The notes: generated from the sequence alone by a model not told the origin. Counted from the stretch's first letter, positions 27,037 to 35,470 are shown. The stretch: 64,000 nt of DNA from Telmatospirillum sp. (GCA_020248985.1 JADCGL010000024.1:1-64000); one strand, 5' to 3'. Numbers and translations: made by a program.

Positions 27037-27794
27037 CGCTGCTCGTCGCAAACGGTTTGCGCAAAGCCTTCGGCGGCGTGGAAGCCGTCATCGACGTCGG
27101 TTTTGCGGTCGCCCCGGGCGAGGTGGTGGCGCTGATCGGCCCCAACGGGGCGGGCAAGAGCACGTGCTTCAACATGCTGAACGGCCAGCTTGCGCCCGAT
27201 CGCGGCACGATCGAACTCGGCGGCAAGAACATCGCCGGCCTGCCGCCGCGCGCGATCGCACGCCTTGGCGTGGGTCGCACCTTCCAGATCACGGCGACCT
27301 TCGCCTCGATGCGCGTGCGCGAGAACGTGCAGGCGGCGTTGCAGTCCTTCGCGGACAAAAGCTACGGCCTGTGGCGCGCGGCCGACACGCTCTGTCGCGA
27401 AGAAGCGCAAGCGCTGCTCGCGCGCGTCGGCATGGCAGACCAGGCCGAGCGGCAATGCGGCACGCTTGCCTATGGCGATCTGAAGCGCGTCGAGCTTGCG
27501 GTGGCGCTTGCCGGCAAACCGCGCCTTCTGCTGATGGACGAACCCACGGCCGGCATGGCGCCGGCCGAGCGCCTGGCGCTGATGTCATTGACCGCGAGCT
27601 TGGCACGCCGCGACAAGATCGGCGTGCTGTTCACCGAGCACGATATGGACACGGTATTTGCGCACGCCGACCGCATCCTGGTACTCGATCGCGGCCGCTT
27701 GATTGCCGAGGGAAGCCCCGCCGCCGTGCGCAACGATCCGACCGTGCGCCGCGTGTATCTGGGTGCGGGCACCATGTACGGCGAAGCGACATGA
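27033..27794 (+). CDS. livG: Branched-chain-type ABC ATPase LivG
   Basis: 253-residue ATPase with Walker A GPNGAGKSTC, the LivG arm GRTFQITATFASMRVRENVQ, and Walker B LLLMDEPTAGMAP. The signature loop is atypical: LAYGDLKRVELAVAL in place of the LSGGQ-like consensus, a variation common among LivG proteins. ATGA overlaps join it to the permease fusion and to livF. Confidence 0.9.
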   Translation: MTLLVANGLRKAFGGVEAVIDVGFAVAPGEVVALIGPNGAGKSTCFNMLNGQLAPDRGTIELGGKNIAGLPPRAIARLGVGRTFQITATFASMRVRENVQAALQSFADKSYGLWRAADTLCREEAQALLARVGMADQAERQCGTLAYGDLKRVELAVALAGKPRLLLMDEPTAGMAPAERLALMSLTASLARRDKIGVLFTEHDMDTVFAHADRILVLDRGRLIAEGSPAAVRNDPTVRRVYLGAGTMYGEAT

Positions 27795-28495
27795 TGCTCG
27801 AAGTCCGCGATCTCGACGCATGCTACGGCCGCGCGCAGATCCTGTCGGGCGTCGCACTCGACGTCGCCCCGGGCGAGGTGGTCGCACTCTTGGGCCGCAA
27901 TGGGGCCGGCAAATCGACGACGCTCAAAACAATCCTCGGCCTTGTACCGCCGACGCGCGGACGTATCGCCTTCCACGGCGCCGGCATTGCGGGCCTCGCC
28001 CCCTATCGCATTGCGCGGCTGGGTCTTGGCTACGTGCCCGAGGAGCGGCGGATTTTCACGGACCTTTCGGTGCGCGAAAATCTCGAAGTCGCGCGCCGGG
28101 CCCCGCGCGACGGACTCGAGCCTTGGACGCCTGCGCGCCTGTTCAAGCTCTTTCCCAACCTCGAAACGCTGGTCGACCGGCCGGGCGGGCGCATGTCGGG
28201 CGGCGAGCAGCAGATGCTCGCGGTCGCGCGCACGCTGATGGGCAATCCCAAGATGCTGCTGCTCGACGAACCGTCCGAGGGTTTGGCGCCGCTGATCGTC
28301 GAGCAGATGGAAGCGGCGATCGCCGCCCTCAAACGCGACGGCCTCGCCGTGCTGCTGTGCGAGCAGAATCTGCATTTCGCCAGACGGCTCGCCGACCGCG
28401 CGGTGATCCTCGAGAAAGGCCAGGTGCGCTACACAGGCACCATGGCCGCTCTTATGGCGGACGCGGCCGTGCGCAAAACCTATCTCGAGCTTTAG
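27791..28495 (+). CDS. livF: Branched-chain-type ABC ATPase LivF
   Basis: 234-residue ATPase: Walker A GRNGAGKSTT, YVPEERRIFTDLSVRENL, signature MSGGEQQMLAVARTL, Walker B LLLDEPSEGLAP. Two consecutive ATG codons occur at 27791 and 27794; the first overlaps the livG stop. It is the last gene of the plus-strand operon, and its stop overlaps the stop of the converging aldehyde dehydrogenase by four bases, leaving no room for a dedicated terminator between them. Confidence 0.9.
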   Translation: MMLEVRDLDACYGRAQILSGVALDVAPGEVVALLGRNGAGKSTTLKTILGLVPPTRGRIAFHGAGIAGLAPYRIARLGLGYVPEERRIFTDLSVRENLEVARRAPRDGLEPWTPARLFKLFPNLETLVDRPGGRMSGGEQQMLAVARTLMGNPKMLLLDEPSEGLAPLIVEQMEAAIAALKRDGLAVLLCEQNLHFARRLADRAVILEKGQVRYTGTMAALMADAAVRKTYLEL

Positions 28496-30015
28496 CCGAT
28501 ATCGAACTTCACGCCCTGCGCAAGCGGCAGCGTGCGCCCGTAATTGATCGTGTTGGTCGCCCGCCGCATATAGGCGCGCCACGAATCGGAACCCGACTCG
28601 CGCCCGCCGCCGGTTTCCTTCTCGCCGCCGAAAGCGCCGCCGATTTCCGCGCCCGACGGGCCGATATTGACGTTGGCGATGCCGCAATCCGAGCCGCGCG
28701 CCGACAGGAACAGCTCGGCCTCGCGCAGATCGTTCGTGAAGATCGACGAAGACAGGCCCTGCGCCACCGCATTGTGCTTGGCGATCGCGTCGCCAAGATC
28801 GTCGTAGCGCATCGCATAGAGGATGGGTGCGAACGTCTCTTCGAGCACGGGTCCGGTCTGGTCCGGCATTTCGACAAGGGCCGGGCGCACGTAAAAGGCG
28901 TCGGCGGCGAAACCGTCGGTCACGCGCGCGCCGCCTGTTGCCTTGCCGCCGAGGGTGGCCGCTTGGGCAAGGGCGGCTTGCATCGCGTCGAACGCGGCCT
29001 TGTCGATGAGCGGGCCCACGAGCGTGCCGGGTACCAGCGGATCGCCGATGCCGACCGATAGATAGGCCTGTTTGAGCCGCCCGATCAGCGCGTCGTAGAC
29101 GGAGGAATGCACGAACAGGCGCCGCAGCGTGGTGCAGCGCTGGCCGGCAGTACCCATCGCCGCGAAGGCAAGGCCGCGCACGGCCAGATCGAGATCCGCA
29201 CTCGGGCACACGATGGCGGCGTTGTTGCCGCCGAGTTCGAGCAGCACGCGCCCGAAGCGCTGCGCCACGCGCGGGCCCACCGCACGACCCATCGCGGTCG
29301 AGCCGGTCGCCGACACGAGCGCCACTTTGGCATGATCGACGAGCGCGTGGCCCACGTCGCGCCCGCCGAGCAGCACGGCGGCGAGGCCGGCCGGGGCGTC
29401 GCCGAATTTGGCAAGCGCGCGCGCGAACAGCGCTTGCGTCGCAAGGGCGGTGAGCGGCGTCTTTTCCGACGGTTTCCACACGATCGCATTGCCGCACACC
29501 AGCGCCAGGGCCGCGTTCCACGCCCACACCGCAACGGGGAAATTGAAGGCCGACACGATGCCGACCACGCCCAGCGGATGCCAGGTTTCCATCATGCGGT
29601 GCTGCGCGCGTTCGGTCGCGATGGTGAGGCCGTAGAGCTGGCGCGACAGGCCGAGCGCGAAGTCGCAGATGTCGATCATCTCCTGCACTTCGCCCAAACC
29701 CTCGGACGCGATCTTGCCGACCTCGAGCGACACGAGCCGCCCAAGCTCGGCCTTGTGCGCGCGCAATTCGTCGCCGAACAGGCGCACGAGCTCGCCGCGT
29801 CGCGGGGCCGGCACCAGGCGCCAGGACAGATATGCCGCGTGGGCCGCGTCGATCGCGGCTGCGGTTTGGCGCGCATCCGCATCGGCCACGCGGCCGATCG
29901 TTTGGCCCGTGATCGGCGTGCGCACGAGGCGTGCGCCGTTCGAAAAGGCGGCTTTATCCACGCCGAGCTGTGCGAGCAGGCGGGCGGTTTCTTGGGGCAG
30001 GTCGATGGCGGTCAT
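28492..30015 (-). CDS. Aldehyde dehydrogenase, ALDH7 / alpha-aminoadipic semialdehyde dehydrogenase type
   Basis: 507-residue NAD-dependent dehydrogenase. The catalytic Cys is in GTAGQRCTTLRRL, the general-base Glu in LLELGGNNA, and the ALDH7-type GGEKETGGGRESGSDSW near the C-terminus is diagnostic of antiquitin/AmaB relatives, which oxidise piperideine-6-carboxylate/aminoadipate semialdehyde or related aldehydes. ATG at 30015 follows GAGGAAAACACA. It is 31 bp from the alcohol dehydrogenase gene on the same strand, so alcohol to aldehyde to acid oxidation is a natural reading. Confidence 0.88.
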   Translation of the reverse strand: MTAIDLPQETARLLAQLGVDKAAFSNGARLVRTPITGQTIGRVADADARQTAAAIDAAHAAYLSWRLVPAPRRGELVRLFGDELRAHKAELGRLVSLEVGKIASEGLGEVQEMIDICDFALGLSRQLYGLTIATERAQHRMMETWHPLGVVGIVSAFNFPVAVWAWNAALALVCGNAIVWKPSEKTPLTALATQALFARALAKFGDAPAGLAAVLLGGRDVGHALVDHAKVALVSATGSTAMGRAVGPRVAQRFGRVLLELGGNNAAIVCPSADLDLAVRGLAFAAMGTAGQRCTTLRRLFVHSSVYDALIGRLKQAYLSVGIGDPLVPGTLVGPLIDKAAFDAMQAALAQAATLGGKATGGARVTDGFAADAFYVRPALVEMPDQTGPVLEETFAPILYAMRYDDLGDAIAKHNAVAQGLSSSIFTNDLREAELFLSARGSDCGIANVNIGPSGAEIGGAFGGEKETGGGRESGSDSWRAYMRRATNTINYGRTLPLAQGVKFDIG

Positions 30016-30046
30016 TGTGTTTTCCTCGAGGCGGGCGCGCAACGCC

Positions 30047-31189
30047 TTACCAGCTTTCTGCCAGCATCGCGCGATATTCTTCCGGTGTTGCGATGCGCGG
30101 ATTGGTCGCGTGGCAATGGTCTTTCATCGCCTTGCCGATCGCCTCGTCGACGAAGTCTTTTTGCACGCCCATGGCGCCGAGCCCCGAGGCTAGGCCGAGA
30201 TCGCGGTTGAGGTTCGCCACGGCCGCATCGACGGCCGCACCGGCGGCCAAGCCCATCGCATGGCGCAGCCTTGCGTATTTGTCTTCGGCGACGGCACTCG
30301 GCGCGGCTTCGTTGAAGCGCAGCACGGCCGGCAGCACCACGGCATTGAGCGTGCCGTGATGCAGCGATTTTTCGCGATAGCTGCCCAGCGCATGCGACAG
30401 CGAATGCACGGCGCCCAAACCTTTCTGGAAGGCGAGCGCACCTTGCGCCGATGCGCTCATCATCTGGCGGCGCGCTTCGCGGTCGCTGCCGTTTTCGACC
30501 GCTCGGCGCAGCCATTTGGCGGCGCGCGCCAGCCCGTCGAGCGCAATGCCGTCGGCAGGCGGGTTGAAGGCGGGGGCAAGGAAGGTTTCGATGCAATGCG
30601 CCATCGCATCCATGCCGGTCGCCGCCGTCAGGCCCGGCGGCAAGGAGAGCGTCAAATCCGGATCGAGGATCGCCGTGCGCGGGACGAGATGCCACGAATG
30701 GAACCCGACCTTGCGCCCGTCTTTGAGGATCACGATGGCGCCGCGCGCCACTTCGCTGCCGGTTCCCGCCGTGGTCGGCATCGCGATCAAGGGCGCGCAG
30801 GCCGAGGTGATTTTGGGCGCACCGCCGTCGATCGTGGCGTATTGGGACAGCGGGGCGGGGTGCGTGGCGAGTATGGCGAGACCCTTGGCAAGATCGATCG
30901 ACGAGCCGCCGCCGACGGCGATGAGCCCGTCCGCGCCGTGCGCGCGATAGGCCTCAAGGGCGGCCTCGACGGCAGACTCGGTCGGATTGCCGGGCGTGCC
31001 GTCGAAAATCGCATAGGGCAGCTTCCCTTCGATCGCGGCAAGCGCTTGGGCGGCGACGCCTGCGGCGACCACGCCCTTGTCGGTCACGACGAGCGGGCGC
31101 TTGATCCCGGCGGCCGCACAGGCCTCGGGCAGCAGCTTCGAAGCGCCAAAATCGATCTGGATGTCGGTGATGTATTTGATGAGGGGCAT
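30047..31189 (-). CDS. Iron-containing alcohol dehydrogenase (group III)
   Basis: 380 residues. NAD-binding GGGSSIDLAKGLA lies near residue 93 and TTAGTGSEV near 138. Metal ligands are visible as Asp and His in GMDAMAHCIETF, then His residues in VHSLSHALG and HHGTLNAVVLP. The length is standard. It resembles the truncated paralogue at the window end (63202-64000), sharing the GTGSE and FQKGLG(A/G)VH(S/A)L segments. Upstream, the 130-bp divergent region to the DUF3830 gene holds no clear motif. Confidence 0.88.
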   Translation of the reverse strand: MPLIKYITDIQIDFGASKLLPEACAAAGIKRPLVVTDKGVVAAGVAAQALAAIEGKLPYAIFDGTPGNPTESAVEAALEAYRAHGADGLIAVGGGSSIDLAKGLAILATHPAPLSQYATIDGGAPKITSACAPLIAMPTTAGTGSEVARGAIVILKDGRKVGFHSWHLVPRTAILDPDLTLSLPPGLTAATGMDAMAHCIETFLAPAFNPPADGIALDGLARAAKWLRRAVENGSDREARRQMMSASAQGALAFQKGLGAVHSLSHALGSYREKSLHHGTLNAVVLPAVLRFNEAAPSAVAEDKYARLRHAMGLAAGAAVDAAVANLNRDLGLASGLGAMGVQKDFVDEAIGKAMKDHCHATNPRIATPEEYRAMLAESW

Positions 31190-31320
31190 TGTTCAGGTTC
31201 CAAATGGAAGATGCGCAATTCTATGTCGGCGCTGAAGCGGCGAACAGGCCCTAGGCGCAGCCGCCCGGCCGCTCTAGAGTCGGTGGTTGGAAACGGCGAA
31301 AACAACAAAAGGGACAGCGA

Positions 31321-31737
31321 ATGGATCGCGTGCGCGTGACGGCAGGCAGCTTTGTGTTCGGCGGGCGGTTCGAGACCGAGGCTGCCCCGGCGACGGTGGC
31401 GAAATTCCGCAGCTTGTTGCCGTGGCGCAGCAAGATCATCCATGTGCGCTGGAGCGGCGAGGGCTGCTGGATTCCGCTTGGGTCCCTCGATTTGGGGCTC
31501 GGGCTCGAGAACCACACGAGCTATCCGGCCCCCGGCCATATCCTGCTCTATCCCGGCGGCATCAGCGAAACCGAGCTCATCCTGGCCTATGGCGGCGTGC
31601 GCTTTGCGAGCAAGGTTGGGCAACTGGCCGGCAACCATTTCATCACGCTGACCGATGGGCTCGAGAATCTCGCGAGCTTCGGCAAGACCGTGCTGTGGCA
31701 GGGCGCGCAGGACATTCTGTTCGAAGCGGCACCCTGA
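31321..31737 (+). CDS. DUF3830-family protein (cyclophilin-like fold)
   Basis: 138-residue protein resembling DUF3830, a small beta-rich family with a cyclophilin-like fold. Landmarks: HVRWSGEGCWIPLG, NHTSYPAPGHILLYPGG and the NHFITLTDG segment. No signal peptide. The gene stands alone between the divergent alcohol dehydrogenase and the pca genes. DUF3830 genes are commonly seen near amidohydrolase and Liv-type transport genes, but function is unknown. The ATG at 31321 follows AAAGGGACAGCGA. Confidence 0.7.
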   Translation: MDRVRVTAGSFVFGGRFETEAAPATVAKFRSLLPWRSKIIHVRWSGEGCWIPLGSLDLGLGLENHTSYPAPGHILLYPGGISETELILAYGGVRFASKVGQLAGNHFITLTDGLENLASFGKTVLWQGAQDILFEAAP

Positions 31738-31781
31738 AAATCATGGACATTTAGGTTGTTTTTTGCCATACTTGAATCATG

Positions 31782-31820
31782 CGCCGCTGCCCCTCTTTTG
31801 GCAAAAGAGGGGCAGCGGCG
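31782..31820. terminator. Perfect 18-bp inverted repeat with 3-base loop
   Basis: Bases 31782-31799 pair perfectly with 31803-31820 around the loop GGC; the outer stem is GC-rich and the four innermost pairs are A-T. It lies 45 bp after the DUF3830 stop and would fold into a very stable hairpin. A run of T residues does not follow directly (TTGTGCTGTTT), so it may be a bidirectional terminator or a transcript-stabilising hairpin instead. Confidence 0.55.
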
Positions 31821-31862
31821 TTGTGCTGTTTGACATCGTGAAAGACGGGCAATTGGCGACAT

Positions 31863-31877
31863 TTCGGAAATTCCGAA
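31863..31877. promoter_or_regulatory. Short palindrome TTCGGAA-A-TTCCGAA
   Basis: Two 7-base arms are perfectly complementary around one central A, within the 306-bp gene-free stretch 31738-32043 before pcaH. This size and symmetry fits a dimeric regulator site, but no second copy was noticed, so the meaning is open. Confidence 0.25.
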
Positions 31878-31929
31878 TCCGTCGCCTATTTGGCCCAAAA
31901 TCGCGTACTTGGCGTTTGATTTCAGGGTG

Positions 31930-31988
31930 TTGGAAATAGGTTACCGATGTCGCCTATAGTCAACGCCCGTCGCCGATTGTAACCTATT
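31930..31988 (+). promoter_or_regulatory. Candidate pcaHG control region: -10 element flanked by 10-bp inverted repeat
   Basis: AATAGGTTAC at 31935-31944 is exactly complementary to GTAACCTATT at 31979-31988, with 34 bases between. Inside lies TATAGT (31955-31960), five of six -10 matches; TTGGAA at 31930-31935 could be its -35, at 19-base spacing. The arms are about 44 bp centre to centre, roughly four helical turns, allowing two dimers to bind on one face. The regulator is not encoded nearby; pca genes are usually run by PcaQ (LysR) or PcaR/PobR (IclR) proteins. Confidence 0.45.
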
Positions 31989-32043
31989 GTCGCGTGTCGC
32001 AAGCAGTGCACCAAGTGCTGCGACAGAGTGGGGGAGAGACGCA

Positions 32044-32757
32044 ATGACCGAGATCTATCCGACGGCGAGTTTGGCGGCGCATGCGCCGTCGCTGTCGCCG
32101 GGCTATCGCAGTACGCAAAAGCGCGCACCCTTGCTGCCGCCGATCGCGATTCCGGCGGGGGCGGGCGAATTGTCGGGGCCCATCCTCGGGCACGAGGCGA
32201 TCCGCCCCGGCGACGACGACCTCACCAAGACCGCCGACGGCAAGGAAGCGCAAGGCGAGCGCATCGTCGTGTCGGGCCGCGTGCTCGACGAAGACGGCCG
32301 GCCCGTACCCGACACGCTCGTCGAGATCTGGCAGGCCAATGCGGCGGGCCGCTACATCCACGCGGTCGACCAGCATCCGGCCCCGCTCGATCCGCATTTC
32401 TACGGTGCGGGGCGCGTGGCGACGGATGCGCAAGGCCGCTACCGTTTCACGACGATCCGGCCCGGCGCGTATCCGTGGCGCAACCACGCCAACGCCTGGC
32501 GGCCTGCGCACATCCATTTCTCGCTGTTCGGGCGCTCGTTTCTGCAGCGGCTGGTGACGCAGATGTATTTCCCCGGCGATCCGCTGCATGCGCTCGATCC
32601 GATCATGGACTCGGTGACCGATGCGGCCGCGCGCGCGCGCATGGTGGCGCGCTTCGACATCGACACGACGATGCCCGAATGGGCGCTCGGCTATGTGTGG
32701 GACATCGTGCTGCGCGGCCGTGCGGCCACGCCGATGGAGAGCGGTTCGCATGGTTGA
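32044..32757 (+). CDS. pcaH: Protocatechuate 3,4-dioxygenase beta subunit
   Basis: 237 residues, iron-bearing subunit of the intradiol ring-cleaving enzyme that opens protocatechuate to 3-carboxy-cis,cis-muconate. The ligand set is readable: Tyr in GRYRFTTIRPG, Tyr in GAYPWRN, and both His in RPAHIHFSLFG. ATG at 32044 follows GGGGGAGAGACGC, a strong ribosome site; an upstream ATG at 31987 would add 19 residues without family resemblance. It overlaps pcaG by eight bases. The next pathway genes are at 44466 onward. Confidence 0.93.
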   Translation: MTEIYPTASLAAHAPSLSPGYRSTQKRAPLLPPIAIPAGAGELSGPILGHEAIRPGDDDLTKTADGKEAQGERIVVSGRVLDEDGRPVPDTLVEIWQANAAGRYIHAVDQHPAPLDPHFYGAGRVATDAQGRYRFTTIRPGAYPWRNHANAWRPAHIHFSLFGRSFLQRLVTQMYFPGDPLHALDPIMDSVTDAAARARMVARFDIDTTMPEWALGYVWDIVLRGRAATPMESGSHG

Positions 32758-33310
32758 GCGCAAAATATTGGGCATCACGCCGTCGCAGACGGTCGGGCCG
32801 TTTTTCCATTATTGCCTCGTGCCCGCAGCCTATCCCTACCAAGCGGCGGTCGATGCGGCGATTGCGGGGGCGGGGACCGCGGTCGAAATCGTCGGCACGG
32901 TGTTGGACGGCGACGGCGCGCCGGTCGGCGATGCGATGCTCGAATTCTGGCAGGCCGATGCGGCCGGGCGCTATGCGGATGCGGGGCCGCCCGCCAACGC
33001 GCCGTTCCGCGGTTTCGCGCGCGTGGCCACGGATGCAAGCGGCGTCTTCCGGTTGCAAACCGTGAAGCCCGGCGCGGCGGGGGCGAACGCGCCGCACATC
33101 GCCGTTTCGGTGCTCGGGCGCGGGCTCTTGAACCGGCTCTATACGCGGGCCTATTTTGCCGGCGAAGCGGCCAACGCGTCGGACCCCGTGTTGGCTTTGG
33201 TGCCGGCCGCGCGGCGTTCGACATTGATCGCGACGGCGGAAGCGCCCGGGCGCTGGCGTTTCGACATCCGCCTGCAGGGCGAAGGCGAAACGGTGTTCTT
33301 CGCCGTCTGA
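32750..33310 (+). CDS. pcaG: Protocatechuate 3,4-dioxygenase alpha subunit
   Basis: 186 residues. It keeps the intradiol beta-sandwich and the N-terminal ITPSQTVGPFFHY signature but, as usual for the alpha subunit, lacks the iron-ligand set: the position of HIHF reads HIAV. It pairs with PcaH to form the (alpha-beta) protomer. Starts inside the end of pcaH. The gene converges on glucarate dehydratase with only two bases between stops. Confidence 0.92.
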   Translation: MVERKILGITPSQTVGPFFHYCLVPAAYPYQAAVDAAIAGAGTAVEIVGTVLDGDGAPVGDAMLEFWQADAAGRYADAGPPANAPFRGFARVATDASGVFRLQTVKPGAAGANAPHIAVSVLGRGLLNRLYTRAYFAGEAANASDPVLALVPAARRSTLIATAEAPGRWRFDIRLQGEGETVFFAV

Positions 33311-33312
33311 GC

Positions 33313-34584
33313 CTAGAAGCGCGGCCGGGCCGAACTCCAGTCCGGCCGGTATTTGCGCATCTCCTTGGCGTCGTCGCGCTTGCGAATGCCGCAAGTCTGG
33401 TACTGGCGATGCAAGGTCGCAAGTGCGGTGCGGTCGAGCCGCACGCCGAGGCCGTGGCCCTGCGGCGGCGCCAAGCTGCCGCCTTCGAACTTGAGCTTGC
33501 CGCCGTCGATGACCTCTTCGACCTGCCAGGGATAATGCGTGTCGCAGGCATAGGCGAGGTTCGGGATCGTCGCCGCCACATGCGCCATCGCTGCGAGGCT
33601 GATGCCGAGATGCGAGTTCGAGTGCATCGAAATGCCGAGCCCGAACACGCGGCCGATCTGCGCGAGGTTCTGGGTCGCGCGCAGGCCGCCCCAGTAATGG
33701 TGGTCGCTCAGCACGATCTGCACGGAATTGAGCCGCACCGATTTCGGGATGTGGCCGAAGGCGATCGTGACCATGTTGGTGGCGAGCGGCATCTTGGCGA
33801 AGGCCGCGACCTCGCCCATCTCTTCGAGCGTGCCGGTCGGGTCCTCGAGATATTCGAGCAGACCGTCGAGCTGCGGCATCACGCGCTTTGTCGTCGCAAC
33901 CGACCAGCCGCCGTTGGGATCGATGCGCAGCGGATGGTCGGGGAAGGCTTTGCGCAACGCACGCAACGATTCGATTTCGAAGTCGGGTTCGAACACGCCA
34001 GCTTTGAGCTTGATCGAACCGAATCCGTGGTCCAACACCATGCGCTTGGCCTGCGCCACGATCTGGGCATGGTCGATCGCTTCGCCCCACTCGTCGGCGG
34101 GATAGCCCGGGTCGTCCTTGTGCTGCTTGAATTTGTAGAAGAGATAGGCGCTGAAGGGCACGCGTTCGCGCACCTTGCCGCCGAGGATGGCCCACAGCGG
34201 CATGCCCGCGATCTGGCCCTGCAGATCGAGAAACGCCACCTCGAAAGCGCCTGTGGCACTCGCAAGCGCTTTGTCGCCGCCGGCGGGATAGGTCTGGCCC
34301 GTGAATTCCTGGCCCGTCACCGCCTGGTAGGCGCGGGCGGCAAGGCCGTTGAGGTCGTACGGATCGAGGCCCACGAGCAGCGGGCCGATCTTGGCAAGAT
34401 TGGCGAGCGTCTCGAGATCGCCGTAGCTCTCGCCGAGGCCGATGCGGCCGTCTTCGGTTTCGACCTCGATGATGCTGCGCAAGGCAAAAGCCTCGTGCAC
34501 GCCGGCCACGTTGAGCAGCGGCGGATCGCGGAACGCGATCGGGGTCGTGCGGACGGCAGCGATGCGGGGATTGGAGCGGGGCAT
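33313..34584 (-). CDS. Glucarate dehydratase (enolase superfamily, GlucD type)
   Basis: 423 residues. The KxK catalytic pair is in SIKLKAG, metal ligands include Asp in RIDPNGGW and Glu in YLEDPTG, followed by the Asn of ATNM, an Asp in LSDHHYWGG, and the catalytic His in ISMHSNSHLG: the full GlucD arrangement. It dehydrates D-glucarate or L-idarate to 5-keto-4-deoxyglucarate in the cytoplasm. It lies four bases downstream of uronate dehydrogenase, whose lactone product hydrolyses to aldarate, so the two form an oxidative uronate pathway. Confidence 0.88.
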   Translation of the reverse strand: MPRSNPRIAAVRTTPIAFRDPPLLNVAGVHEAFALRSIIEVETEDGRIGLGESYGDLETLANLAKIGPLLVGLDPYDLNGLAARAYQAVTGQEFTGQTYPAGGDKALASATGAFEVAFLDLQGQIAGMPLWAILGGKVRERVPFSAYLFYKFKQHKDDPGYPADEWGEAIDHAQIVAQAKRMVLDHGFGSIKLKAGVFEPDFEIESLRALRKAFPDHPLRIDPNGGWSVATTKRVMPQLDGLLEYLEDPTGTLEEMGEVAAFAKMPLATNMVTIAFGHIPKSVRLNSVQIVLSDHHYWGGLRATQNLAQIGRVFGLGISMHSNSHLGISLAAMAHVAATIPNLAYACDTHYPWQVEEVIDGGKLKFEGGSLAPPQGHGLGVRLDRTALATLHRQYQTCGIRKRDDAKEMRKYRPDWSSARPRF

Positions 34585-34588
34585 GGCG

Positions 34589-35395
34589 CTAGCGGGCCGG
34601 GCGCAGCGGCTGCGCGTATTCGGCCGAGCAGAACGGCCCGCCTTGATAGAGCAGCGAAACCGCGTCCTGCACGGCCGTCTTTTCGCCGGCTTCGGCGGCC
34701 GCCACGTGGTCGTCCGCACTGTCCTGCGGCTTGTAGCCGAGGCGATAGGCGTTCGAATTGTCGTACCAGGCGCGGCTGTTGCGCGAGATGCCGTACACGA
34801 TCTCGCAGCGAATATCCGGATGTTCGAGGCCGATCGCGATCAACTGGGCCAGATCGCGCGCACTCGTCCATAGCGCAAGAGCGCGCAACGTCTGCGGCAC
34901 GTCGGCCGCATTGCCGATACGGATGTTGAGCGTTTCGACGCCGTATTTGTCGGCATAGAGAGCCGCGACCGCTTCGCCCCAGCATTTGCTGAGGCCGTAG
35001 CGCGTGTCCGGCCGGATGTCGACGCGGTGGTCGATCTTGGTGCTGCGCGGATGGAATCCCACCGCATGGTTCGAGCTGCCGAACACGATGCGTTTGGTGC
35101 CGGCTTTGCGTGCGGCTTCGTAGACATTGTAGGTGCCCACGATGTTGGCCTGCAGGATGCGCTCAAAATCGTATTCGACCGACAGGGCGCCGAGATGGAT
35201 CACGCCGTCGATCCCGTCCATGGCGCGTTCGACCGCGTTTTTGTCGGCGAGATCGCAGGTGAAATTTTCTTCCCCGGGGGCGAGGTCCGCGATCGGTGCG
35301 ATGTCGCTCACGCGCAGCTTGGCGTAGCGCCCGGCGAACAGGCGGCGCAGCTTGCCGCCGATATGCCCGGCGGCACCGGTCAGAAGAATGTTCAA
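34589..35395 (-). CDS. udh: Uronate dehydrogenase (extended SDR)
   Basis: 268-residue NAD-dependent SDR. The Rossmann motif TGAAGHIGGKL is at the N-terminus, the IVFGSSNHAVGFHPR segment matches Agrobacterium Udh's substrate loop, and the Tyr-Lys pair is in RYGLSKCWGE. It oxidises galacturonate or glucuronate to the aldaro-lactone. The TTG at 35395 is preferred over the GTG at 35425 because GGGAGG stands five to ten bases upstream and because the predicted promoter -10 (35424-35429) covers the GTG. It is the first gene of the minus-strand pair controlled from the 35453-35470 palindrome. Confidence 0.87.
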   Translation of the reverse strand: MNILLTGAAGHIGGKLRRLFAGRYAKLRVSDIAPIADLAPGEENFTCDLADKNAVERAMDGIDGVIHLGALSVEYDFERILQANIVGTYNVYEAARKAGTKRIVFGSSNHAVGFHPRSTKIDHRVDIRPDTRYGLSKCWGEAVAALYADKYGVETLNIRIGNAADVPQTLRALALWTSARDLAQLIAIGLEHPDIRCEIVYGISRNSRAWYDNSNAYRLGYKPQDSADDHVAAAEAGEKTAVQDAVSLLYQGGPFCSAEYAQPLRPAR

Positions 35396-35423
35396 GGGGC
35401 CCTCCCGTTTGTTCGTTGGACGC

Positions 35424-35451
35424 ACTCTAGCGGGGAAGGCGCCGGCTTCAA
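35424..35451 (-). promoter_or_regulatory. Candidate udh-glucarate dehydratase promoter
   Basis: Reading on the minus strand, TTGAAG (35451-35446) and TAGAGT (35429-35424) are separated by 16 bases, each matching four of six consensus positions. The palindromic operator candidate begins one base upstream of the -35. Transcription would start about 20 bases before the TTG codon. Confidence 0.4.
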
Positions 35452-35452
35452 A

Positions 35453-35470
35453 GCACTAATATATTAGTGC
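35453..35470. promoter_or_regulatory. Perfect 18-bp palindromic operator candidate for the GntR regulator
   Basis: GCACTAATATATTAGTGC is fully self-complementary and lies between the divergent udh and gntR genes. A 15-of-18 copy occurs at 36282-36299 ahead of the importer operon on the other side of the regulator gene. The length and AT-rich centre suit a FadR/GntR-family dimer. Confidence 0.65.

Noticed and set aside
31782-31820. Phage attachment site or insertion-sequence end
   Set aside because: No integrase, transposase, tRNA or flanking direct repeat is present; a transcript hairpin explains it better.
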